Origin: Entrophospora sp. SA101
Lineage: Eukaryota; Glomeromycota; Glomeromycetes; Entrophosporales; Entrophosporaceae
NCBI GenBank assembly: GCA_958430865.1
Contig: CAUDNR010000354.1
Location: 1-14,717, forward strand
Direction of reading: 5' to 3'
DNA length: 14,717 nt
Below, in pieces: positions 1-9,365 of this stretch. Below the pieces are notes generated by a model. It saw nothing but the letters and a program-made list of their open reading frames with translations. It was not told the DNA's origin and searched no databases. Both the position numbers and the translations under genes were made by a program. The first letter of the stretch is position 1; each line of letters begins with the position of its first letter.

Positions 1-61
1 TTCTGAGTTTTGATGATTTTTCCCAAAATTGGCCACGAGGCGCAGCAAGTTGCGGGACTAG
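1..61. other. Junction sequence upstream of the truncated BACK-TLDc gene
   Basis: This stretch does not read as the N-terminal BTB part expected in front of the BACK domain. In the BACK frame it holds several stops, the last a TAG at 59-61. Its middle (about 30-58) is much richer in G and C than the gene that follows. It could be the edge of a repeat that broke the gene, or the 3' end of an intron (the TAG ends in AG). The window starts here, so the two cannot be told apart. Confidence 0.4.
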
Positions 62-1248
62 GTGACTTGCACCATAGATAATCTGGATCCAGATGAAATC
101 CTTGACCTTCTTGTGGCTTGTGATGAATTAAACTTTAATGAATTAATTGAGAATTTACAAAATCATTTAATTATTGAAAAAAATAAATGGGTTCAGGAAA
201 ACCTAATTCACATTTATAAAATTTCATCCAAGTATCAATCATTCAACCTACTTCAACATTATTGTGGTAAATTATTTGATGAAAATCCAAAATCATTTTT
301 AAAGTCTAATGATGTTGCGGCAATAGAAGAATCAATGATTATAACTATATTGAAAAGTGATGAATTGGAAATGAATGAAATTGAAATTTGGGATTGCATT
401 ATTCAATGGGGAATAGGACAAAATGAAACCCCCATTTCGAAGTGGAATAAAGATGATTTCAAAGAATTAAAAAATACTTTAAAAGATATTATTCCATTGG
501 TAAGGTTCAATCAAATCACTTTTAACGATTTTCATAAAAAAATTGCACCATTTGAAAAATTTTTAATAAAGAAGTTTATAAAGAAATTCTTGAATATTAT
601 CATAATGATGAATGGCAGCCAATTTTACTACTTCGAAAAGGTTCAAGAATGAAATTATTAAGTTTAGAAATGAAATCCTTAATTTCTAACTGGATCAATC
701 AAACACATGGCTTGAACAATGTAAACAACTTGCCATATAAATTTAATTTGATTCTCAGTGGATCTCAAGATGGCTTTTCAAGGTCTGTTTTTGAGGAGAA
801 ATGTTACAATATTGAACAAACAATTGTTATAATTAAAATCAAAGAAACAGGAGAATTGGTTGGTGGATATAAACCAGTTTGTTGGAATTTAAAAGAAAAA
901 TCATCAAATGAAAATTATTGGATTGAGACAGACAAAAGTTTTATTTTCAAGATTGATCAAAACGAAATAAATAATTCAATAATAAGTAAAGTCAAAGCTC
1001 CTGAAGGTGCAATATATCATAATAAGAAGAGTATTAATTTTACTGAAGATGGTATACGATTTCATGAAAGGCTTGTAGATTTTAATGATTTAGACATATG
1101 TAACAGTATTAATAATGAACCTTATTTTTTTTATGTATTTCGTAATTATTATTCTTATCAAAATGATTTAAATATTAGAAATAATAACAAAAAATTTCAT
1201 TTGTTAGAGGAACTTGAAGTATACAAGTTAGTAATGGAAAGCAATTAG
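62..1248 (+). pseudogene. BACK-TLDc protein gene, 5'-truncated and frameshifted
   Basis: Two overlapping frames together give the C-terminal two thirds of a BTB-BACK-TLDc protein, a family with very many members in Rhizophagus. The first frame (from 62) encodes the BACK region: acidic IDNLDPDEILDLLVACDEL, then helical repeats up to KKIAPFEKF near 560. At about 568-571 (ATAAAGAAG) one base seems to be missing. Reading on from 571 in the other frame gives EVYKEILEYYHNDEW and runs without a break into the second frame. That part is a TLDc domain: YKFNLILSGSQDGFS (about 742-786), then a GGY motif, a FIFK strand and a C-terminal EELEVYKL before TAG at 1246-1248. TLDc proteins are linked to oxidative-stress and V-ATPase functions, while BTB/BACK proteins often serve as Cul3 adaptors. 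The BTB domain and any start ATG are missing. The frameshift could be real decay or an assembly error. Family call is firm; pseudogene status is likely. Confidence 0.8.
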
Positions 1249-2180
1249 GATCATTGAATTTAATGTTAAATCACGTGTTCTGTCTATGAAAAATTTTCAA
1301 AACTCAACATCAATTCTAAAACAATTGTAAATTATTTAACAAACTAGTTGAACGAGCCTAACTATTACAATAAGTTGGCACTCCATGAGAGAGGCCCATC
1401 AATTTAATAGGTTTCTATTTCTAGTAATATCTCTGACTGTATAATTAAAGCTTTTGCATATGACCATCTTTCAATTACATAAAATGAATTTTCAATCCTT
1501 TTTAATAGGTCTCTCCTCATAGTAAAGTCACTTGAATTTCCCAAACCTGCAAGGTTGTACCTAGGGTTACAAACAGATCTGATCTGATCCGAAATATCTT
1601 ATGTATGAATAATAATAATAATAATAAAACTTTTTGAAATTATTATTTCATGAACTAAAGAAAACTACTTGTGAATTAAGGATTTTATGTTATAATGTGC
1701 TTTTTTGGAAACTGTCATTTTGAAAATTTGATTATAGGTTATCATATCAGAAATATCTGCATTTGAAGGAATGTTGGTATTAATGATGTATGACAAAATT
1801 TTTCATTGACATGATTAAATGTAGCTTCTCACCAAGGACCATTTTGACGATTTAATTAAGCAAAAACCCTTGACACAAGTAAAAAAGTCAAACCATTCAT
1901 GAAAGTAGTAAATAGAAAAAATGATTAAAGTAAAATAATTAATTTTTATTAAACACGAACCTGAAATCATGAAAAAAACATTGGCATATTTGTAAATTGT
2001 AATCAAATTATTCCATTTCAAGTATGGTGGTTTATGAATCATATAGTTAACCATCAAATATTATAACTAAGTGATGGTGTGTTAAAAACACAAACGTGCA
2101 GATCGCTTATGAATCTATGTTTAATCAAATATTAATTTGATAAACAAGTTAATAATTAATTTAAGTGATGACAGTGCATA

Positions 2181-2278
2181 AAATTCAGATTGCGGAGTGT
2201 GCATGCTAACCAAATTTGACAATTATTTTCCAATTCTGCTGAATTTGGTTAGCACAGCACATTCCACACACTAAATTC
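2181..2278. repeat. Imperfect inverted repeat (hairpin, MITE-like)
   Basis: The left arm (2181-2217) and right arm (2240-2278) are reverse complements with a few mismatches and a one-base gap, around a loop of about 22 bases. The best-matched core is GCTAACCAAATT at about 2205-2216 against AATTTGGTTAGC at 2242-2253, with GGAxTGTGC-like outer matches. No convincing target-site duplication is visible. It could be a small non-autonomous transposon or a solo foldback element; it lies about 480 bp upstream of the hydrolase TATA box. Confidence 0.6.
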
Positions 2279-2380
2279 TATTGATTGGCAAAATGGATCT
2301 TTTGGATAATAACTCTCTCACTCAGAATGCAACAGTTATTAAGTGTAGGGTTAAAAAATTCCCATCATTAATTATAACCG

Positions 2381-2408
2381 AGATCAGAAAAATAAGATCA
2401 GAAAAATA
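2381..2408. repeat. Tandem 14-bp doublet
   Basis: AGATCAGAAAAATA occurs twice in direct succession at 2381-2394 and 2395-2408, with no mismatch. There are only two units, so it is a minor local duplication. Confidence 0.8.
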
Positions 2409-2758
2409 GTTTGTGAAAGCAATTGAAACCGTAATCAATAATAAAATAGACAAAAATGTTGTCAGAACTGAAAGCGTTAATGAAGTTAATATTAAGAAAA
2501 TGATATTATTATCATGTAGTACAAACGTTTGCAGTCTCTTTTTTGATGTATAAAAATAATTTTCATTATAATAATGATAGCTTAAAATACCTGTATTGAA
2601 ACTACCTTAACAAATTTGTACAACGAAAAAATTGGCGCACTGCAATCCTATTTTATACATTAAGAAATAAAATTCGAAGCAATGGAATTAAAAAATTCAA
2701 GTTTTTGAATTCATAGGTTTCACAATTTTTAACTATTTGCAGAATGAGATCGCTTTAA

Positions 2759-2766
2759 TATATAAA
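2759..2766 (+). promoter_or_regulatory. Putative TATA box of the hydrolase gene
   Basis: TATATAAA ends 67 bases before the hydrolase ATG at 2834 and is followed by an A-rich leader. Position and sequence suit a fungal core promoter, but in AT-rich DNA such matches arise easily by chance. Confidence 0.45.
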
Positions 2767-2833
2767 CGGATGGTTTTGTCGAGGGGAAGAACAAAAAATT
2801 TCTTTAAATAAAAAAAAATTTCGTAAAAAAAAA

Positions 2834-4549
2834 ATGGATTTCTCGATCATATTCCAAAAAATACCCCAAGCATTGTCAGCCACCATCAATTATTATCGTT
2901 ACGGACCACCACAACCATCATGGAACTTGAAGCTTTACTTGATATTCAAAATTATAAAAGGCGAATTTGGATCAACTAACAATCAAACTATCGAGGATGT
3001 CCAAAAAATGTATATGGCCAACACGACTCCCGTTAATGGTGTACTTGTAGATGAGCTGTTATTGCCAAATTCACTTCGTAAAGAATCAGAAGTTTACATT
3101 GATGATATTTTGAAAGATTATAATCATGTGCTTGTTGATGATTGGAGAAGTGTTAATATTGGGAATGGATTAGAATGTGAATGGGTTTATGTTAAGGAAG
3201 AAGAAGAAAACAATAATAAAAAGAAAAAATATGATAAGGTTGTTTTGTATTTACATGGTGGTGGATATATGTTCTTTTCCGCTGGTTCTCATCGTAAATA
3301 TACTTCTATAATTGCAAAACATACAAATGCAAGACTATTTGGTAATTAAAATTATAATAATAATAACTCGACAAAAAAGAGTTGATCGACTAACAAACAC
3401 ATGATTTTACTTTCTCCAAGTAATAAATTATAGACTTTCACCACAAAATCAATTTCCTGCCGCTTTACATGACTCGATAACCGCATACAATTACCTTATT
3501 GATCCACCAAAAGATGCTGATTTTCTACCAGTTGATCCTAAAAATATTGTAATCATGGGCGAGAGTGCTGGTGGTGGCCTAACAATGGCAACATTACTGG
3601 CTATACGTAATTCAACAAAATCATTACCTTTACCAGCTGGGGCTGTTGTGTGGTCGGCGTGGGTTGATTTAGCTAAGACAACGCAATCAATAAAAGACCC
3701 AAGTCTTGATGAATTAGATTATATATCAGATGAACCTTTTCATTATGCAACATCCCCTGCATGGGAAGAATTTGAGCAAAAAGCGAAAGAATTATCAGAA
3801 AAAATCCAATTAAATATTGATAATAAACCAAAATTTTGGCACAAATCATTTGATCGTGATGGTCGTTTACAACTTTATGCGTCTAATGAAGGATTAGCGA
3901 TTCCATACGTTTCTCCATTATTTGCTGAAAGCTTAGGTGGTTTACCACCAATATTAGTGGTAACTATTTTTCTCTACAAAAAAATTTGAATACTTTTGTG
4001 ATAAATCTTGCGATGAAAAATAATTTTTTTGTTGTATAGCAAACAGGTGATATAGAAAAATTCAGAGATGAGAGTATTTATTTGGCTCATAAAGCTGCCA
4101 ACCCAGAAAAATACAATTTGCCCTATTACAATGCTGAAAAATTTAAAAAGTCGCCTTATAAAACATCTACAAAAGTTGTTCTTGAAGTTTATGAAGAAAT
4201 GCCTCATGTATTCCAGGTAATTTTCATAAAGTTTTAAATTTGAACAATTAATAATGATTTCGCAAAATATTAATAAATAATAATAATATCATTATTATTA
4301 TTTTCAAAATAGATATTTGGGGACATCCATCCATCACCACAGATAGCTGTTAATCGAACAACTGAGTTTATTAAACGATTATTATCAGGCGAAGAAGAAG
4401 AGAAAGGATTTAAAGCTTTACGCGTAACAGCTAAAGGTGAAATCATTGAAGGATTGAAAAAAGAACATTATGAGACACTTGAATGGGAAAATATTGGTGT
4501 TGTTCCATCTAGCACCAGAAAGGTTTATTCTATTAAACCGGACAATTAA
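2834..4549 (+). CDS. Alpha/beta-hydrolase fold-3 (HSL-type) esterase/lipase, 4 exons, 486 aa
   Basis: Exons: 2834-3341, 3421-3959, 4040-4216 and 4313-4549. The introns are GT-AG and 79-96 bp long; intron 1 carries a GACTAAC branch site. Splicing restores a continuous 487-codon frame. The start is an ATG after an A-rich leader, with a TATA box upstream. HGGG at residues 141-144 forms the oxyanion hole of the hormone-sensitive-lipase family. After the first intron, NYRLSPQNQFPAAL leads to GESAG (216-220) with nucleophile Ser218. The acid lies in TGDIEKFRDE (351-360) and the base is His405 in MPHVF. In many family members the catalytic acid is the first Asp of DPLRDE. Here Glu355 sits at that place and Asp353 is two residues earlier. 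By family the enzyme hydrolyses carboxyl esters, perhaps acetylated sterols or lipids; the substrate cannot be read from the sequence. A Lys/Glu/Asn-rich loop lies at about 121-134. No clear signal peptide is seen. From residue 284 onward the gene has an identical second copy near 13 kb. Confidence 0.92.
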
Positions 4550-4753
4550 CAATAAATCGTGAATGTGAGCGGGTGATGACGTTCTACTCGAGATTCCGTG
4601 TTATTTATTTATTTATTTATTTATGTAGATAGATATTTGTCGAAATCTTCATTATTTGCAATTTTATTAGCTGTTTATTTGGCTTAATCAACAACTGTTA
4701 GATATTTTTTTTTTTTTATATATATTTTATCCCAATAAATTTTTTATTTCCAA
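3761..4753. repeat. 993-bp direct repeat, copy 1 (inside the intact hydrolase)
   Basis: It begins inside exon 2 (codon for residue 283/284) and ends 14 bases after the AATAAA at 4734-4739. Comparing by eye with 12930-13922 I found no difference: exons, both introns, the TTTA microsatellite and a 13-base T run all match at a constant offset of 9169. The flanks differ at once on both sides. Confidence 0.95.
4734..4739 (+). terminator. Candidate poly(A) signal of the hydrolase
   Basis: AATAAA lies 185 bases past the stop codon and just after a T-rich tract. Another AATAAA (4551-4556) lies only two bases after the stop. The distal one is the likelier signal, but neither is proven. Confidence 0.4.
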
Positions 4754-4913
4754 TAATTCGATTGTTGCCGCCAATATGATTTTATTATTTCGCGTAGACA
4801 CGAGATTCTAAGGTGAAAAGTCCGTATAAACGAGCTTTTTGCTGAGAAAATCAATGATAACTTGTTTTATTTGGCGATAGAGCTCAATCTTTGTCTAAAA
4901 TAAATACAGTCAA

Positions 4914-5393
4914 CCTCAAATTATTATATTGAGACTGAGATTGAATATTTGATTTGATTGAGATTGGATTGAAATTGAAATTTTCAATCCATGATCAAAA
5001 ATTATTTTATCAAGATGATCAACAATTATTAATTAAAAATGGAATTTTACGTCTCTTTTCTCTTTTATTAATGAATTGGACCTTGAACTTACAAATACCA
5101 ATGCTAATGATTTTAGTATTGATGTCTTTGTTTCTTGGTTATATACTTCAATATTTTCCTTTTTTTTTTTAAAAAAAAATTTTTTTTATTTTTATTTTTA
5201 TTTATTTTGTTACCTGACCTAGATTGAAATTTCATAGTAAAATTCGATCTCAATCTCAGATCAAAATCAATCTCAATATGGAAATTTTTGAACGCAGATC
5301 GAAATCAATCTCAACCTCAATCTCAATCTAATAATTTTTGAAGGCGCCCATTCAATCTCAATCTCAATATAATAATTTTTGAAGGCACCCAAT
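4914..5393. mobile_element. MITE-like element with inverted ends
   Basis: The 28 bases at 4918-4945 are the reverse complement of 5351-5378 with only one mismatch. The arms consist of GAGATTGAG-type words next to AATTATTATATTGAG. GTCAA occurs just outside on both sides (4909-4913 and 5394-5398), a possible 5-bp target-site duplication. No transposase frame lies inside, so a non-autonomous DNA element is the best reading. The exact ends are uncertain because the right side is also a degenerate tandem repeat. Confidence 0.6.
5266..5390. repeat. Degenerate tandem repeat of about 40-46 bp units
   Basis: Three units can be aligned (about 5266-5303, 5304-5349 and 5350-5390). Each starts with CAATCTCAA words and ends in AATTTTTGAA followed by a GC-richer GGC/CGC block. 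AATAATTTTTGAAGGC is shared exactly by the last two units. It forms the right part of the MITE-like element. Confidence 0.7.
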
Positions 5394-5816
5394 GTCAAAC
5401 TGATGTTAACATTTAATCTAAATCTAATTTTTCCCATTCTACTTTGCATCCAAATCAATGAATACAATGAATACTTATTATACTACTTTTTTTATTTATT
5501 TACCAAGTTTAAGAGTAGTGAGGAGAGGAAGCAGCAAAAGTAATTTTAGGAGAATATTTATTGTAATAATAAAAATTTATTTATTACTACATTTCATTAC
5601 AGAATAGGAACAGATCCACCTTTTCGGTGTTGAAATAGATTTCCGGGTAAAACTCCTTAAATGATGACAATGACGATACTTACATAATAAAAAATATCAT
5701 GTAAATTAAAGATACTGGCAAACAAACAATTAACTCATTTTTATTTTTTTTTAGAAAAAAAAAATTTTAAATATCAAAGAAAAAAATAATGTCAAAAAAG
5801 TAAATAAATAGTATTA

Positions 5817-8800
5817 TTATTCAATTTTTTCGCCATGTTTAGAACCAGTTGATCCTTTAGATTCTAGATGTTTATTAGTAAATGACAACGATGAAGATGG
5901 TGTTTTATTTAGATATTCTCTTAGAACAAGACTTGGCCAATTTATAAATTCCGTCCCATTATCTTTTATAAATCCGATAAGTCCAATAATAACAACAAGA
6001 TTTAAAAAAATTAAAAATCTAACAAGGTACAAGTAATAACCTAAATTTAAAAAATTATAATAATAGTAATTATTATTATTATTTAATGATGAAACATTGA
6101 AATAAATTATATTTGTAATAATCTATTTATTTACCTTCGGATTTTGGAGTTGCTAATAAATACAACATGAATATTAAACAACCTAAAAGTACTTGTGGAG
6201 TCTAAAGAAGATTAATAAAAATAAAGTAATCAATAAAAAATTATTTCTATTTTTAAATTAAAAAAAACCAAAAATTTTCATCCTATTTACATATTTTATT
6301 TGCAAAGATTTCGCCTCTCTAGTAAAAGGTGAATGATCGTTCAATTTCACCTCATAATTGCCCAAAAACAAATCATATGCATCCTAAATTTAATTAAAAT
6401 AAATAAGTAAACACACATACATACAATTACAAGTATTTAATATTATATAAAATAAAATTATATTTGCTTTACTTGTTTCGTTCCGTCTTTAAAATTATTT
6501 AACACATATCTAAGTATTCCATTTTGTAAATCTAGTGCAGCACCTAATTTTGTTCTTTTTCCAGTTCTAATATAAATAATACATATTATACTTTATCTAA
6601 TAACTTTATCACCTTGATGAAAAATTAATGATAAAATTGTTAACTTAATTACCTAGTATAATCAGTTTTTTGCGCACCAGTACCAGCATAAGGTAAGCTG
6701 ACAGCATCAGCGTTATCAGCCCAAACTAATTTAAAAAAAAAATTACATCAAGACCAAGAGCAATAATGAATGTTATTAATTTTTTACTATTAATGATTTA
6801 AATATAAATATTTTTACCATTTCTAAATAAACCCATAAACTCGTTAAACTCATCAATATGTTGATTACTACTCAATATTCCTATCTCACGTAATTGTTGA
6901 GTTAACACCCACTTTGAAAAAGTTGATTGAACAACATTTGTACGATCAAGGCAATCCATGCAATTAGTACGAATAACAGCTGTTTGAGTTTTATAGACTG
7001 AGATAGTTGAATTAGTTTCCTCTCCATGAAAAAATCTTAATTAATACATATATATTTAAATTATTAGAAAAAATACATTTATATTTAATTTTGTAAAGTA
7101 ATAATTAATAATAAAGATTCAATAAATACCAACCCTTTTTGTAATAAATCTTCTTCCATGCTATCAAGTAAAAATTCAACCCTATCCCATCTCATATTTC
7201 GACATTCATGATGAAAATCAAAATGATGATATTTTATTTTAGGGTCATTTAAATTATTAACAACTTTTCGATATGTTTCACCAACTGGATATTCATATCC
7301 TTTCTTATTAAGAAGATTAATAATAAATTGATCTCCATACAATTTAATCTGTTCATCAAAATGTTTACGTGCAGATTCATTCTATAAAAATAAACCAATT
7401 AAAATAAATAGATATTTTTAACTGTATAAATATTTATTATATTTATGTTATAACATACCATATGTGGTGAATCCGCGACTTGTAATTTTGGTGTATAGTG
7501 TAAATTATTGATTTGAGCCCAATAAATTGGAACAGAACCACGAGTTTGTACATAAGATAAATGTATTTTTCCTTCAAAGGCCGTATCATTATATCCGTCC
7601 TTGATGGGATCAAGTAAAACTATTTGCTCAGTCTCATTATAATTAGAAACATTGCCATCTTTATCGATACCACGTGAGAAAAATCGTGTTCCTAGCTTTC
7701 CAAAAATAAAAAATTAATTATATCAATATTAAAAAAACCACACTTGTTAATTTTTTTTTAAAAAAAAAAATACTTAAAGAATTACATACCAGCACGAAAT
7801 CTACTTCGACGAGTTATAAGAGAAAACACTACGTCTCTATTATTTATTTTTGACGAGTGAATTGAAACAACTAAAAATAAAATAAACCGTTTTAATGATT
7901 TAACCAAACTAAAAAAAGCCAAAAATTTATAAAACTTACATCCAAAAATAATGGGCAAAATAAAATTACTCGACTAAAAATCAATTGAAATCAATTAACT
8001 AATATTTTTAATTAAATAGTTGATTGATTGGTTATATATAACATCTTTAAATAAACTTTACGTCTTGATCAGGATTTTTGATTGTAAAATCAATTAATTT
8101 TGACTGCACATAACGATTCCAAAAAAACCTATCATCTGCCTATTATTATATATAAATGAATATTTTAGAAATTATTCTCGTTAATAATAGAAAATAGAAA
8201 ACACAACACATATATGTATTACCCTTTGCCATGTTGGTCTTGTAGCTAAATCACCTAGCTGTGCTTGTCTTTGCATGCTGTGAGTTAGATCGTATGTGTA
8301 TGAAAAATAAAATTTTCCATGTTTAAGATGATTTACAATCAACGATAAATATATTTTTTCATCTTGAACCTAATAATCACATTTAAATCTTTAAGTTGCT
8401 CTATTTAAATAATTTTTCCTCGTAATGATAAATAATAATAATTAATTTACTTGAGATTCTGATAGGTGAAGACTGTTTCTAGCAAAAGGTAAAATACGAA
8501 ATTGATTTGCTTGGAAAACATTATGTTTTCCTAATCTACCAACAGGCTCACGACCAGTGATAACAATAAGATATTCGCCTATTTAATTGTATTCATGTTT
8601 ATAAATACATGTGTGCGAGTTGATATAATTTTTGAACAATTTATACTTGCCAGAAATTAATTTAATAAAGCCAAATATTCCATAAATTGTAAAAGTTTCA
8701 ATGGTTGTGGTTGGTAACGATGGATCTAAAATTTAAAATAGTTATAATTAAAAATTGTTTAATTTTCCTTTGCAGGTCAATGTTTATAAATAACCTGTAC

Positions 8801-9008
8801 TAAGTGACAGTGCACCAGTTTCTCTATTAATAATCAAAGCTTGAGCAAGGGTTTTTGAATCAAAATAATTGGGCACAATAGTATATGAATTATCTGTTGC
8901 ATGTCTAAATCATAAATTATTTTCGTGAATTTGTCTTTATTAAATTAAATTAACATCAATCAAAATAAGCTAAGCTTACAAATTTAAAGACTCGTGTATC
9001 ATCATCAT
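5817..9008 (-). CDS. SAC1: SAC1-type phosphoinositide phosphatase, 16 exons, 643 aa
   Basis: Exons, in transcript order: 9008-8980, 8904-8795, 8725-8651, 8578-8451, 8369-8223, 8139-8062, 7973-7940, 7870-7790, 7691-7459, 7381-7134, 7035-6818, 6725-6653, 6566-6473, 6383-6291, 6201-6135 and 6040-5817. All phases close. The start is the first of three ATGs; an in-frame TAA lies upstream at 9035-9033. SAC domain signatures: FYFSYTYDLTH (134-144), RRSRFRAGTRFF (221-232), RGSVPIYW (278-285), the catalytic CX5R loop RTNCMDCLDRT (410-420; Cys413, Arg419) and VWADNAD (461-467). Two hydrophobic segments near 551-566 and 573-594 match the C-terminal membrane anchor of ER/Golgi Sac1. Length is close to yeast Sac1 (623). 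By family it dephosphorylates PI4P and links lipid transport, secretion and actin. The tail ends GEKIE, with no canonical di-lysine retrieval signal. Intron 3 is GC-AG (donor GCAAGT at 8650), and intron 10 has a weak GTTGGT donor. Confidence 0.97.
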
Positions 9009-9365
9009 CTTGTTTACAAACAAATATAATTTTTAACGAAGAATTTTTTTGAAGATTGCACAGAAAATCTTTTCTTATTACAGATGATCATTTTCGTTCA
9101 ATTCCTGTGTTTCCTTCGCTAACAGACAGACGTGTATTTTTTCTTTCAGAATTTTCAATGATAATATAAATTAATAAATCGCGTAATTTTTATAATAACT
9201 TCCCTTTACAACAATTCAAAAAAAAAATACTTTTTTAATACTAATGCTAAGTAATAACAACCATCGTGAGTAATAATTTTTTTTGCGAGTGTTCTTTAAG
9301 TATTTATTCAAGTTTATGCAAAATTAACATTAAAGTTTTCAAAAATTTTCTTTTTAGAGTTAATA
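9009..9365. promoter_or_regulatory. Shared divergent promoter region of SAC1 and the CANIN-like gene
   Basis: The two start codons face away from each other with 357 bp between them, so this stretch must hold both 5' leaders and promoters. It is T/A-rich, with several T runs (about 9046-9050, 9137-9144, 9277-9284). No convincing TATA box, operator or additional ORF is seen. Confidence 0.6.

Larger units (their letters stand above)
1249..2758. other. Gene-free AT-rich interval between the TLDc pseudogene and the hydrolase
   Basis: No reading frame here looks like protein: the only frame of note (minus strand, 1815-2057) is low-complexity and has no recognisable domain. It contains an ATA/AAT-rich microsatellite near 1605-1627, a perfect 14-bp tandem doublet at 2381-2408 and an imperfect hairpin at 2181-2278. 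It probably holds the 3' flank of the pseudogene and the distal promoter of the hydrolase. Confidence 0.6.
4754..5816. other. Gene-free interval between the hydrolase and SAC1
   Basis: No protein-like frame is seen. The two open frames here (4954-5172 plus, 5273-5467 minus) lie inside a repeat built of CAATCTCAATC/GAGATTGAG words and carry no domain. The stretch contains the MITE-like element at about 4914-5393, a long T/A run at about 5157-5190 and the 3' flank of SAC1 (from 5816 downwards, minus strand), where a minus-strand AATAAA can be read at about 5740-5745. Confidence 0.6.

Noticed and set aside
568..571. Frame change in the TLDc gene as an intron
   Set aside because: No GT...AG pair removes the shift, and both frames are protein-like up to the same few bases; a single missing base explains it.
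1815..2057. 80-codon minus-strand open frame in the intergenic region
   Set aside because: AT-driven composition rich in Ile, Tyr and Phe, no domain, no supporting promoter or neighbour; chance frame.
3974..4207. 77-codon minus-strand frame, present identically at 13143-13376
   Set aside because: It lies antisense to intron 2 and exon 3 of the hydrolase; it is identical in both places only because the DNA is duplicated.
4954..5172. 72-codon plus-strand frame and the 64-codon minus frame at 5273-5467
   Set aside because: Both lie inside the CAATCTC/GAGATTG repeat element and encode low-complexity translation of the repeat.
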